Assembly: GCA_013350335.1 (NCBI GenBank)
Contig: CM023534.1
Span: forward strand, 18,743,302 to 18,807,301
Length of the DNA: 64,000 bases
Reading direction: 5' to 3'
Source of the DNA: Chimonanthus salicifolius
Taxonomy: Eukaryota > Streptophyta > Magnoliopsida > Laurales > Calycanthaceae
Shown: positions 30,401-42,070 of the stretch, piece by piece
Layout of the letters: the number at the start of each line of letters is the position of its first letter
Position numbering within the stretch: position 1 is the first letter of the stretch
Made by a program: the position numbers and the translations under genes
The notes under the pieces: generated by a model
What the model was told of the DNA's origin: nothing
The model's input: the letters and a program-made list of their open reading frames with translations, nothing else
Database searches by the model: none

Positions 30401-33400
30401 AAAGCACTAGAGGTGCACATACAACAAGCAAACAAAAACAGAAAGAAACACCAGGGTTGGAAATGGAAAAGAAGAAAAGAAACATTAGTTGGAAATTATG
30501 GCAATCATAAGTACTCTTACTATGCATTAAGGTCACATTTTGGGCCAAAATCAATTCAATAAGTAGGTCATAGGTTATGGTAATGGGTCAGGCCCATAAA
30601 CCCTCAATTTGGACTCTTTTTTTTTTTTTTTATGAACAAGGTGTCTAGGGGGTCTCACATATATTTGGACAGGGGACATTTTAACCCGACTAGTCCTTGG
30701 GGCATGTGCAAGCCTCCCAATCCCACACACAACGGGTAAGCAACTATGCGGAGTGGCTCAGAGGGTGTTGAGCGTAAATCGAACTCAAGACCTCCCTTCA
30801 TGAAGGAAGCTTCTTGACCGTCAGGCCAACCCCCTCTTGGATTCAATTTGCACTTGTTTTGACCCAAGGAAGTGATCCAAAAGCACGTGGAAAAGTTGTG
30901 GGATTTGATCTCTCTCTACCTCCTCATAAGATTTCTTATCCCTTGACTTTAGGAGATGTGTGGTCCATGTTACGTAGCTTCCCACAACGAGTTCTCTCTC
31001 CCTTTAGCAAGGATTGATTGCCACCTTTTGTAGGATTTTCTTTGATTTTTTATTTATTTTGATAAATGTGTGGTAAATCCATATGGCAACATGTGATTGG
31101 ATGAATAAAGTTTAGATACTAGGAGAGAAGGAAACCCTTGGGCATGCAAGCCTTGGTATGATTTTTTTTAATGCACTGTAAACTCTATTAATAAGGTCCT
31201 CGATCGACCATTGTATGCATGTCTTAGGTTGATTTGAACTGAAGTAAAGTTTGTTTTCTCCAGTTTGTACTGAGTTCTACTTTAAGTTGTTTTTTTTTTT
31301 TGGAATTTTAAATTTGCAATTTAATTAATTTATGCAATTATTTTTTTCATGTGTTGCAATTAAATTAATTATTGAAATTTAATTTTTGGAGAATGCAAAT
31401 TTTGAAGCCTTTAATTGATTTTTTCTATAGAGAGAAAAATGTCCTAGGTGAGTTTTGAGCCTTTGAAAAATTCCTTTGTGAGTAAAATTTTCTTTGGTTT
31501 TCTCACATGAGCAGTTTGAGGGTGCAAAATGGGGTCCATTAAGGTCTCATTTTGGACCAAAATCAATTAAATAAGTGGGTCATAGGTTATGGTAATGGGT
31601 CAGGCTCATAAGTCCTCAATTTGGACTTGTTTTGACCCAACGAAGTGGTCCAAAAGTGAAGCACAAGAAAAGTTGTGAGACTGGATTTCTCTGCACCTTC
31701 TCATAAGATTTCTTAATCCTTAACTTTAGGAGACGTGATCCATGCATAGTTACTTCCCACAGCTAATTCTCTCCCCCTTTAGTAGGGGTGAAACTCGGGT
31801 TGAGTTTTGGCCCGAACCTGCATGACCCGACCCGAAAATCATGCGGGTCGGGTTCTGAAAGTCTGGTCGGCGGGTCGGGTCGGGTCGGGTTGAGAAGTCA
31901 GAAATCCGCATTGAATTCAGGTTGAGTTGGGTTGGGTTGAGAGATTTTTAAGTTAACCCGATTCTATCAAACCCGACCCGACCCGGTAAAAAGTAGGCTA
32001 AAGTAGGTTCAAAATGTAGGTCGGGTCGAGTCGGGTTATAATTCGGGTCAGGTCGGGTCGGGTCGGGTCGGGTCGGGTTTTTAAAAAACCCGACCCGACC
32101 CAGCCCGATTTCAACCCTACCCTTTAGCAAGGATTGGGTGCCACCTTCTCTAGGATCTTCTTTGATTTTTTATTTTGATAATTGTGTAATAAATTCACGT
32201 GGCAACAATTGATTGGATGAATTAAGGCCTCATTTGGATGAGGGGTAAATTTTACATGGGTTACCTAGGGTTACCCTTGACCAGGGGTTACCCTGGGTAT
32301 TATGAATACCCCTTGCTAGGAAAGGGTTTTCAAAAGTGGGAGGGAAGGGGTAAAAAGTTGATTTTTTACCCGTACCCCTTAATTACCAAGCAATGGTAAG
32401 GGGGTTACCCCCCATAACCCCCCATCCAAATGCAGCCTTAGTTTAGAAACTAGGAGTGAAGGAAACCCTTGGGCATGCAAGCCTTGGTGTGATTTTTTTT
32501 CCCTTTTTTGATGTATTGTCAGGTCCTTGGCCAACCATTGTATCCATGTCTTGGTTGATTTGAATTGAAGTAAGTTTGGTTCTCTCCAATTTGTGCTGAG
32601 TTCTTTTTTTTTTTAATGTAGAGTTTCTTTTGAATTTTAAATTTGCAATTTAATTAATTTATGCAATTATATTTTCATGTGTTGCAATTAAATTAATGAT
32701 TTCATTTTTAGTTTTTGGAGAATTCAAATTTTGAAGCCTTTGATCGATTTTTTCCATAGAGTGAAATTGTCCTAGGTGAGTTTTGAGCATTTGAAAAATT
32801 CCTTTGTGAGTGAAATTTTCTTTCGTTCTCTAATCAAATTTGGGTTCCCAAATCAAAATTGAGCTAGCTTTAGATTAGTTTTTGGGTGATTAATTTATTG
32901 ATTTTCTTTCCTCTCTAACTTTAATTTCTTGGAGAGTTAAATTTTATCTTTAATTGGAGAATTTTTCTACAAAATTTCACAACTCTGGAGCATTAGCTGA
33001 ATTTTTCCAATCTCTTACCGTGCCCGAAACTTCTTGTTCTTTTCTTGGAGTTAGGCTACTTCATGTTTGCAGCAAGTATACCATGCTGAGCTTGCTACAA
33101 TTTTTTACTTCGTTTGATTTTACTTCCACTTATTTATCCTAACTATGACCATGATATACCTGTAATTTCTTATGCCAAAGTTTGTGGTTGATGGATTGAT
33201 TTGCAATAATTAGATTCTTCCAAGTCATGCTATACCCATAACTATGATACTGTCAAATTTCTCAGATGTTGAGGTTCTAAATAGAAGTATGGAACGAAAG
33301 ATTGCTCCTGATATTATTTTCTCATATGCTTGTGCAGATCATCAGATTATGATGTGAAGGAAATTGTTAATTATGGTACCATCTCCCTTAAGGATTTGGC

Positions 33401-36400
33401 TAAGACCGTTCTCTCTGAAGGGGGTTGGTCAAACTTGGTGGTAAGTTGCTCATTAATGGTTTGCTATTATGTTTTGTACTATAATGATTTTGGAATATGT
33501 TCCTGTTCTTTCTTCTTGAATCCAATAGAAGCAGTAAAATGCTTAATATGCCGCTCTTCTTTATTTGTTTCTTTTACTTAGTGTGCTGGGGAGGACCTTC
33601 AGCAGTCTCTGGATATCGCACTTGTTTTTATTGGCAGGAAGGTATAGAGTCTCATCAGTCCTTACTATTACATCAAATATATTACACACTACGTAACTAT
33701 ATTGAGTTATATAATAAATATCTTCACTTGCTGTTGATTATCTAGAAATGGCTCTTTATATGGGTTGTGGATTCATTTCAGAAAAGATATGGGTTGTGAG
33801 ATATGTCAGCTATATCTCACAGAATTAGCTTTAAGTTGAAGTAAAGTTTTTATGATCCAATACTACTTTTAGATTTCTTTGGGCTACATGTGACATGCTT
33901 CATCTGTTAATCTTTTGCGCCCTAAGGAAGGCCAACGTAAAATGGTTCTTCCCTTCATGTTCTATGCCTTCAAATGCAATTTGGTTTACTTCTTTACTGA
34001 TAAGCCGTGGTCAGTTGTATAATTCAGACAGCCGTTTATGTGCTGAGTTATGATTTATGTTGTAGTCCATATGCTAATTACAGATCAAGCTCTTGGTTGT
34101 CTACTGACAGGTTGATGTCTCCATCTACAGCTACAATCTTCAGATATTTCTAGAAATGAACACAGGGATCAAGATCTTATAAACTTGCTGAAGGTAACTT
34201 GTGAGTGTTGTTTTTTATTATATTTTTTCATGGCTTATCAATATAGAACTTTAAGTCTTTAGACTGCATTGGAATTTATTAATTTCTGTTATGGTCTGAA
34301 GTCAGAGCTACTTGGATCATTTACTTTGTTTTAACACTTTATGGATTCTTGATGGATTACCATACTATGCTCATTCCCAGGACTCTTTTACAAGTTCCAA
34401 TTTTTCAATAGCTTTCCCATATGTTGACACATCTGACGCAAGGGAGACGATGGAGAGTTCCTTGCTCTCAGGGTTTGCTGAGAGTTGTGCACATCACTCA
34501 AGAGTGAATGAGATTGCTGTTCTGGAGTCTTGTTCTGTGGAGGGTGCAGGCCAGAAGAAACTTGCCAGCCTACAAGCAGTCCATGTAATTGTGCTAGAAT
34601 ATACTCCCATCTTATGTCATTTTATTCATTATATTGTGGAGTTAATTTTTGTTTTGAAACAAAACAGGACTTCATAGGTTCAAGGATGCAAACAAGGCAG
34701 AAGGAACAGACAGATGTGATTGTGTTCTGCAGTGGAGGATCTCAGGCTTCTGATGAATTTGAACATACAAAATTGGAAGGCATGTTTGCAAATCCTTATT
34801 GTAGGTCCTATTGGTTCCTGTATTACACCATAATCACTGTTCAAATTTGTTTTGATGTGATCTGCAGGCAAGATTCTTTATGAATTTATTGATCTTCTGA
34901 AGCAGTCTGGTGCCAAATATGCTGTTCTATATGCATCAGATCCTTATAGGTCTTTACAGGACTATTCTCCCTTTGCAATCAAGCGCTTCCTTGCTGAGGG
35001 CAATGGTCCTGCCAATTCAACCCATTGTGATGGAGTTTGCCAGATTAAATCGTCCCTTCTGGAAGGAATTTTCGTTGTAAGCTGCTCATGCATTTTTACT
35101 TAAATGGAAATCATCACCTATACTATTGTTTGGAGTACTATTTTTGTTTGACCGATATGAATAAATGGTGATGCTTAGCTTCACAAATCACAACCATAGA
35201 TTCCAGGTGAGGAGTCACCGGATCAACCCAGCCCTCAGTTGAAGAGGGAATAACTCACCACTGCACAAGTGGCATGGAAGCAAAAATTTAGAAGCATTCA
35301 GGAGAAGGAAAAAAAAGAAATAAAAGAAAAAAGCTTAAGGATCTCTTCTAATGAAAAGAAGTACTTAAGGAATTCTCGATGATCAGAGTTCATCCTCACT
35401 TCAAGTGACCAAATAAGCTCACTTGTGTGGCCATTTGGATGATTGCTTCTATAGATTTATGTCAGCACTCCTATATTCTGTAGACAGTGGATGTCTGATG
35501 CATGTTCATAGAGGGGCTTCTAGAAAGTAGAGTTTCTCTTTTAGAAACGTTAACCAACTAGGATTTAAAGTCTTTGTATATGTTTGAAGTCTGGGTTGGC
35601 TTTTATAAATGCTGTGTATCTACAGGCCTAAAATATGTTTTTCTTATATTGTATGGCTTTTGTTTTCCTTTTCCTCTCTGAATAAATTGGAGTTTTATTA
35701 ATAAAAAAGCTGACAAGGAGTAGCCAAAAGAACCACCATAGATTCCAGGACAAAATTTCCTTACTAAATGTCTTTTTTCCTCTAGGAATGTAGTAATGAT
35801 CTTTGGGGGGAACTGAATCAAAGAATTATCAGGAGCAAGAGAAGGGATGTGTACAAGGTGTATGAAACCATTGAACATAAAAATGCCTTCTGGATTACTT
35901 CCGTCCTGGAGTTTAAGGGTGTTTAAGTTGTAGATGTTATAAGAATGCGGTAGAAAGGGGATAACAGCCTTATCTTAAAGCCAAAGAGGATTATTGTTAT
36001 TTATTTATTCTTTTGAATGGTGCCAAAGAGGATTATTAGTTGGGGTCCATATCCTTCAGGAAAGCTCAAATTAAATTCTGATGGTAGTTCTGTCCTTGAG
36101 CTGAACAATGTTGGGTATGTTGTGATCGTTAGGAATGAGAATGCAGAAGAATGTCTCTCCTATGCTGGTCCTCTGTCTCCTTTTCATGTGAATGAAGTGG
36201 AACTGCATGCTTTATGGTGGGGACCGAAAGAATTAGAGAGAATGGGTTGGGGTTTCAGTGATAGAGGGGGAATTCCTTGGCAGTAACACAGTGAGCTAAA
36301 AGGTTCCTGGTGCTCATGGAAATATCTAGGCAAAGTTGAAGAAGTGAGGATGATAATCAGCAGGAAGAATTTGAAAGTGGTCCATGTTATGAGCTCATCA

Positions 36401-37557
36401 AATGGCAAGGCTTACAGCAGTGAGCTAAAGGTTCCTGGTGCCCGTGGAAGTATCTAGGCAAAGTTGAAGAAGTGAGGAGGATAATCAGCAGGAAGAATTT
36501 GAAAGTGGTCCATGTTATGAGCTCATCAAATGGCAAGGCTTACAGTCTAGCGAAGGAGGCTGTTGGAGTGGATCTACGGTACCATGTAACCAGATCTTAG
36601 TTTTCCTGTTTTTTTGGGTTCCTTAAGGGTTGGGGTGCCTCTGTTTTGTTCTCCTCAGTTGTTTGTCTTCTTCCCTGTGAGCCTTTGTGTATTCTTTTCC
36701 TTCTTATCATAAAATTCTTACCAAAAGTAATGATCTTTTTCTTCTTCTTCTTCTTTTTTCAAAAGATAATGTAGAAACAATATATGGGTCCATGTTAATG
36801 TCATGTATACCCTCTAGACAATGGTAATTTGTGTTAAAAATTTCCTGCACATGCAATATATTATCAAAAGAGATCGTGTCTACAGAGACTCTCTGATAAG
36901 ACATGTCATCAAATGGATCTTGGGGCCTACAAAGCTGGATGTGATGTAAAGTGGATCATATGAGTAGCTTGGGTATGAAGTTTCACCTCCATCTTATCCC
37001 AACCCTTGATTTTAAACTTTTAAAATCAATGGCCTATACTCATCAAAATTCAATTGATATTGAAACTTTATGTATTCATATCTATGAAATTACCTATCAA
37101 ATGGTCTTGAGGGATTCTCATAGATCTTCATCTCTAGTTTTTTTAAAAGCCAATAGGTGTGAGATTATAACGAAACTGAGTTGTTAGCTATTAGGAGAGC
37201 CCTGACTCTGTGGGTGGGCAATGGCCATGGTAAGCTAGTAATTGAGGGGGATTTGGCGAATGCAATCAAATGCCTTGAAAACCAGTGACAATGGCTAGGG
37301 AGATGATGCATTATGTGTCGGGAGAGGTCTCATTTCCTCTCGTTAGGAGATTGGCAATTGGAGTTGCAAACTTTCTGGCAAGTGGGGGGTAGGCAGAGAT
37401 CAGGATGAGACACTTTCTTGGGATTTGAGGAGTTAAGACTTCTATATGGGGATTATTCATTGTATTTATAGAGTAGTGGCTCTAGTTGTATTTTGATTTG
37501 TTTTACTTTTTCTCGAGGTTTTCTTTTGTTTTGATGTTTGTATCTTCTTGTGGGGGT

Positions 37558-37588
<31 letters not shown>

Positions 37589-38315
37589 GGGGAGGGTTAC
37601 TTTGTTTTAGGGTCAATTTCACTTCAAGGTGAACCATAGGAGTAAATTCATTTCGATGAATGGCCATGAGCTGAAAGATCCTTCTTGGCGAGTGAGATTA
37701 CCAATTGTATTAAATGACTTCATGTAGAAATTGTTAATTTTTTTTACTCTTAAAGTGATGTTTGTCGTCTACCATGAGTTGTTTTTATGTTTTAGTCCAT
37801 ATTTAATCCTTTTGTGGGCAGACCTCTTTCCTCTACTTTTGCGAATGACATGGTGGTCTAAGTTGTGAGTCCTAAAGATAATTCTAAGCAGAGTGATATT
37901 CAAATTGGATTGGATGACTATTAGAAACCATTAATCTTTAAGACCCTTAAAAAGATGGACCTCATCTACCAGGAGGCGTTTTTACGTTTTAGGCCATGCA
38001 TATTGTGGCTTTCTTCTTTTCCTCATTCCTCGTGAACGAACAGTCTTCTAAGGTGTAAGGCTCCTTAAGCTGGGTTGCCATCTGATCTTACATGAGAGTG
38101 ATTTTTAATTTTTTATGTTTAATCTTCTAGTTTTTTCCTCTAATACTTGTCACAACTGTTTTGTCTATGATTTTCGCAGAATTGTTTGCTAGAGAATTCT
38201 AACTTCTTAATGTTATGACTTTCAGGGAATTGTGCTCCTTATAATCTTACTGTCAGGCCTGTGCTGTATGATGGGTATTGACACTCCTACAAGGTTTGAG
38301 ACTCCCCAAGACTGA
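27478..38315 (+). CDS. V-ATPase accessory protein of the Ac45/VOA1 (S1) type, eight coding exons
   Basis: Exons: 27478-27593, 33338-33440, 33582-33641, 34131-34193, 34381-34584, 34668-34779, 34868-35076, 38226-38315; 957 nt, 318 aa, frame intact. A signal peptide covers about 1-23. The lumenal part has ALVFIGRKLQSSD, SNFSIAFPY, DVIVFCSGGSQ and YAVLYASDPY, N-glycosylation sites at N121 and N269, and Cys273/Cys277. A single membrane helix (about 287-305) is followed by the cytosolic tail IDTPTRFETPQD. The tail and helix match the Ac45/VOA1 transmembrane domain family, linked to assembly of the V-ATPase Vo sector in the ER; this role is from the family, not shown for this gene. Intron 6 is GC-AG (donor GAAG/GCATGT at 34780). 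Introns 1 (5.7 kb) and 7 (3.1 kb) are full of transposon remains. Confidence 0.9.
29330..30362 (-). pseudogene. LINE relic with zinc-binding reverse transcriptase region, in VOA1-like intron 1
   Basis: On the minus strand, CLHISEDVNHLLIHFPLS then VFWSHLLNKFGSYWP matches the plant LINE zf-RVT pattern (C..C...E...HLF..C......W......FG). Cysteines are partly lost and frames are broken. A T-run at 29330-29342 fits its poly(A) tail, and the CTCTATTAAGATAATTACC sequence beside it resembles plant L1 3' ends. Confidence 0.75.
30363..30525 (-). mobile_element. Second LINE 3'-end fragment
   Basis: AATGGTAACTATATTAATAG, AGAAAAAGCACTAGAGGTGC and the AG-rich stretch after it repeat the terminal sequence at 29350-29420. 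A separate 3'-truncated LINE end therefore lies directly beside the first. Confidence 0.5.
30616..30842 (-). mobile_element. tRNA-derived SINE, family 2
   Basis: On the minus strand: GGGGGTTGGCCTGACGGTCA (A-box-like), GTCTTGAGTTCGATTTACG (B-box-like GTTCGATT), a body, then AAGGTGTC-complement sequence and an A-tail (T-run 30617-30632 on +). Near-perfect 12-bp duplications TCAATTTGGACT and TCAATTTGCACT lie at 30604-30615 and 30843-30854. The intact sister sequence in unit 2 of the tandem duplication lacks it. Confidence 0.85.
31783..32119. mobile_element. hAT-type MITE rich in CGGGTCGGGT, 337 bp
   Basis: Ends TAGGGGTGAAACTCGGG and the complement TAGGGTTGAAATCGGG are inverted repeats, flanked by a perfect 8-bp duplication CCCTTTAG (31775-31782 and 32120-32127). 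The 8-bp site and TAGGG start point to hAT. Internal CGGGT runs make a long hairpin. The empty site is seen in unit 1 of the tandem duplication. Confidence 0.88.
32225..32438. mobile_element. Foldback MITE, 214 bp
   Basis: Ends AGGCCTCATTTGGATG and the complement AGGCTGCATTTGGATG are inverted repeats. The interior is rich in GGTAA/TTACC and GGGGTTACC and folds back. The empty site exists in unit 1 of the tandem duplication. A clear target duplication was not found, so the superfamily is left open. Confidence 0.75.
36017..36598 (+). pseudogene. RNase H (RVT_3-type) relic in VOA1-like intron 7, with internal duplication
   Basis: WGPYPSGKLKLNSDGSS, VGYVVIVRNENAEE and NEVELHALWWGPKELE match the N-terminal part of the plant retroelement RNase H fold, with the first Asp and the Glu kept. 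After a break it continues LKVVHVMSSSNGKAYSLAKE, the usual C-terminal end. A 128-bp segment is duplicated in tandem (36289-36416 and 36418-36544). The frame is broken, so it is a dead non-LTR element piece. Confidence 0.75.
37172..37395 (+). pseudogene. Second RNase H relic in VOA1-like intron 7
   Basis: TELLAIRRALTLWVGNGHG then KLVIEGDLANAIKCLEN matches the middle of the RVT_3 fold (E..A...GL.l....g....v.GDs...i). After a stop, FPLVRRLAIGVANFLAS resembles the C-terminal V.R..N..AD.LA. It is about 600 bp after the first relic and differs from it, so it may come from another element. Confidence 0.65.
37558..37585 (+). repeat. Poly-G run of 28 bases
   Basis: The run is flanked by TGGGGGT and CAGGGGGAGGG, so the + strand (sense of the VOA1-like gene, intron 7) could form G-quadruplexes. 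The exact length may be affected by sequencing or assembly. Confidence 0.8.
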
Positions 38316-40362
38316 TTTGCTTGATTGAGTCTACTTCTAGGAAACAGGGACTTCAGCAGGCACTAGCAGGTGCTCTCAGTGGCGTTGTCGAGTTGGGGCT
38401 GAAATGCAACTATATGCCGTTTGTTTGTCAAAAGCGCTTTTATATTTGTACTCAATAACCAATCACCTTATGCAGTGCTGTGATGTTTATAACATGGTCA
38501 TTCTTCAAGATAAGTAGTTGCTCATATTGTGCTGTTGGACTTGAATGTGGATTATGGAGAGGGTTCACTTTTTTCGCCCCCCTTGTTCTCGCCGCCACAT
38601 CCTCCATCTCTCTTAGGAATTGCATTTGATGATTTCACAACTGCCTTTTCGAGGGCTTATATTGTTATTTGAATAATATCCTACATATTGAAACTGTAGT
38701 ATGCATGAGCATGAAATTTGAACCTGTTAAGCATCACTCGTTGAGGTGACTCAATGAAATTTCATTGTTGGAACTCAATATCCATTTATTGATTTTCTCA
38801 TTCAGATGTTTAATAAACTGATTCTTTATCCTTTTTTATTAGGCAGCTTTGTCATCTCTAACCTCTTGATGCATATTTACCCTCGGGAACTGACAAGTTA
38901 GGCATCTCCCACTGGTCGAGTTGGGTCCTAGGATCGGGTTCGGGGTTTCAGTTTCTGGTAATGTAAGGTTTGCCGTAAAAAGTTGTCTTTATTGGAAGCC
39001 TGATACAGGTTTGTGATTCCTGCTTTCCATCTCCTCCTTTGGGAATGATAGACTTGGGTGGTGTGGTTCAATTCCCTTGCATTTGTTGCGAGTTCCTTGT
39101 TTCTCTCCTGTGAAGTTTACATGGTTCCAGGGATGTATGGGCCTCGTAATTTTTGGGCTTTGCTTCTCTTTGAAATGATTCTTTTACTTACTAACCACTG
39201 CCACCCTCCTTTCCACAAGTCCTGATCATCTGGAAGCTAGTTCCAGACAGATCTGCGGTGCATGTATGCTTCTGTGGCTCGTGGTAGTGAGAATACATGA
39301 ACGACCATAAATTCTCCCATTCTTTTGCTCCTCCTTGGCCTCACCTTGGTCGCCCATGAACGATGCCTAATCCCTCATCCCTTTAAGAAACAGTTTGGAG
39401 CCGAAGGAATCTAATCTAATCTAATCCAGTTTTATGCCATCCAACCCGAAGCAGCCTACTCTCCCTCTTTCACCTTTTTCATCCTCAATCTGGGTTTATA
39501 AAAAAAAAAAAACTGAAGCACTCCAGCTTATTTGCGAACTGCTAAATCATTTGAATCTACAAACTTCATTGGACCAATATGAGATCATGTCAAGATTAGT
39601 TTTTCTCTCAAATTTTCATTTTTAAATTTTAAGGCCTTTAAAAATATACCTTCATCAATTTGATCTATGACAAAATTTTGAAAGTCTTTCAGTGGGCTCA
39701 TCATCAACGCATTTAGTAGGTGATGTATCTGAGTGTGTTTAGTAATAATGTGAAACACAATGCACTGGTGAACATGAAATGAAGTTACAATGCAAATGAA
39801 AATAACAACAGTGGGAAACGAATCCAATCGCCTCTCCTCTTTCTCATTTTTTGTTTTTATAAAAGAAAATTAAAAACCTATTAAATGGAACTCTTTAACA
39901 AAAAAAAAACTTTAAATACCTTACGACAAACAGAAACCTTAGGTATTTGTATAAATTTCTTTGGATGGAGAAACGACTACAACGATGAACTGATGATAAA
40001 TTAAACACGTCCATTTTAGTCTGACGTCAACAAGTACTGTGTTTAAATGAGAAATTCTTTGCTGACGGGGTAGTTATTAGCTAATTTTTAGGGGGTAGTT
40101 ACTTCATTAGCGGCTCCATGGATTTGCTTTCCCATTTCAATTGTTTGATTATTTTTTCATAATTTAATTTCACAATTACCCTCTTAATAACTGTCATACT
40201 TACATGAGAATCCTTGTCCATTTTGATTATATAAATGTACTTGTATATATTTTATAACCATGGATTATAATTTTACATACGGTGAATTCTTTGGGAACTA
40301 TTTTATATTTAATCAAAATTATAACAAATTTGAATAGACACCGTCCTTATTTAAATAGGCAA
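38316..40362. other. 3' region of the VOA1-like gene and intergenic DNA
   Basis: The first few hundred bases are probably 3' UTR; its end was not located. No further coding exon was recognised up to 40362. Confidence 0.4.
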
Positions 40363-40703
40363 GGGATTTTTTTTTAGGAGAGACGGATTTTAAAAATTTT
40401 ATGTGAAAAGTCTACTTTACCCTTCACCCTTACTAATCCTGCTCATAATTATAGGTAGGTGCACTGCTCATAATTATAGGTGCACCACTCAGTTCACCGC
40501 ATAGGTGCACCGTTGTGGATGAGTTCTACATCCCAAGGTTATAGTTAATTTCGAAATGATCGGTGCACCACTTATAATTATAGGTGCACCGCTCGGTTCA
40601 CCGCATAGGTGCACCGTTGTGCTCTACTTACAATTTGCATGTGGAAGGGCGAGGGTAAAGTGGGAATTTCACTTTTTCCCGTATCTCATAACTAAAAATA
40701 CCC
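40363..40703. mobile_element. MITE with repeated AGGTGCACC words, 341 bp
   Basis: The ends pair imperfectly: GGGATTTTT..GAGAGACGG and GTGAAAAGTCTACTTTACCC against the complement of the right end, GGGTATTTTTAGTTATGAGA with CCCACTTTACCCTCGCCCTT. Inside, an approximately 50-bp block (ATAATTATAGGTGCACC, GGTTCACCGCATAGGTGCAC) occurs twice. No target duplication was found. Confidence 0.65.
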
Positions 40704-41825
40704 GTGTTAGGATTTGCTGCCATTTAAATATTTCTTTATCTAAGTATCTATCCAATTATCTACATCATTTCATAAAGTATAAAACATAATATATTTAAAT
40801 GATTTAAACTTTAAGCTAAAAATATAGATCAAGTGGAGTTGTGTCAATTAGGTTTATGCTAACCTATTCCAAACTAAGAGTTTAAAATTCGGACGGAATC
40901 CAACCCCATCTACCTTAACTGCATGCCTTTTGGGAATCGACCAAGAGTCAAGAATCAGACTAAAAAACCTGACATTTAATTAGATTACGAAAACTCGAAC
41001 AATGGAGAAAAAGAAAAAAACTATGATAGGTCTCAAAAATGAAAATAAAATAAAGAATCCTAAAAACCAATAATGAAGAGGTCCAAAATGAAATAAATAA
41101 AATATCTTAATATAAATGTATGATGGTGGCAAACCAGATTTATAAAATATCTTTGAGCAATGGTCTCATAGCACCATCATATTGTGGGCTTTATCCACCA
41201 TTGATTAAGATTTAAAAGAAATATTTTAGTTAAAATCAATGGTGGATACAAGTACACAACCAGCAGATAAAACCTACAGTTTCGTACTGCCAACATATCT
41301 GATAAGAACTCGAAGAAGGGACCATGTACATCCCTGAGTTGTCTTGAGTGAATGTTAGCAGGCTACTTAGCTTTCCTTTTGTTAGTATACGTATATGAAG
41401 TTAGATGATCTTTTTGTAAGACTAAATGAACATGGCCAGAGGCCGTTTGTTTAATAAATTTGATGTGGAATGGTGAATGATTGAACAATACTTTGAAATG
41501 ATGCCGAAATTTTGGTAGAATTCTTTTCTCCCGATTTGATGTTTAGTTATTCCCTTTAATTTACGTTATGTCCTAAAATTCTGGGGCATGACACGGCCAA
41601 TACGGCACATCAACAATATCATATGTATCCACAGTATAACAGTAGATATGTAGCACAGAACTCTATTTTTTGAAGATTTTTTAGAGGTAATACAAAAAAA
41701 AAAAAAAAAAATGAGAAAAAAATGAAAACCCTGTAATGAACATAAGATAGAGGATTAGAACATTTTAGTAAATATTCATGAAAAAGTCCTCATAATTAGC
41801 TGCTAAGAAATCAATGTAGATACCA
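40704..41825. other. Intergenic DNA without a recognised gene
   Basis: AT-rich, no long ORF and no terminal repeats recognised. An A-run lies at about 41694-41711. Confidence 0.4.
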
Positions 41826-42070
41826 ATGGGTTGTGTTTTAGTTATATTTGTCGAACTTTACCAAATAGAGACAAAATAAAATTAAAAATGCCAGCCTCCA
41901 TGGGCTGGTTGAAAGATTTGAAAAGACTAAATACTAAGAAGGCATTTAATTTTAATTATATTTGCCTGCTTTAGCAAATAGAGATAGAATAACATTTAAA
42001 ATGACAGCCTATGTGGGCTGTGGCAGTATGGAGTGAAATGTATTTGGCCACCTTGAAAGGTTTGAAAAGG
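41826..42070 (+). repeat. Tandem duplication in the promoter of the cysteine-rich peptide gene
   Basis: Two diverged units of about 110 bp each contain TTTAGTTATATTTG or TTTAATTATATTTG, CAAATAGAGA, AAAATG.CAGCC, GGGCTG, GATTTGAAAAG or GGTTTGAAAAG, and AAGAAGGCA. The second unit runs directly into the TATA box. Confidence 0.75.

Larger units (their letters stand above)
30526..32850 (+). repeat. Diverged tandem duplication in VOA1-like intron 1
   Basis: Unit 1 (about 30526-31535) and unit 2 (about 31540-32850) share, in order, ATTAAGGTC.CATTTTGG, GGGTCATAGGTTATGGTAAT, GATTTCTTA, CTTTAGCAAGGATTG, AAACCCTTGGGCATGCAAGC, GCAATTTAATTAATTTATGC and CCTAGGTGAGTTTTGAGC. Unit 1 carries a SINE; unit 2 carries two MITEs. 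The insertions therefore came after the duplication. Confidence 0.8.

Noticed and set aside
33330..33745. Two ORFs starting before exon 2 of the VOA1-like gene
   Set aside because: They are read-throughs of real exons into introns; the spliced model explains the conserved parts.
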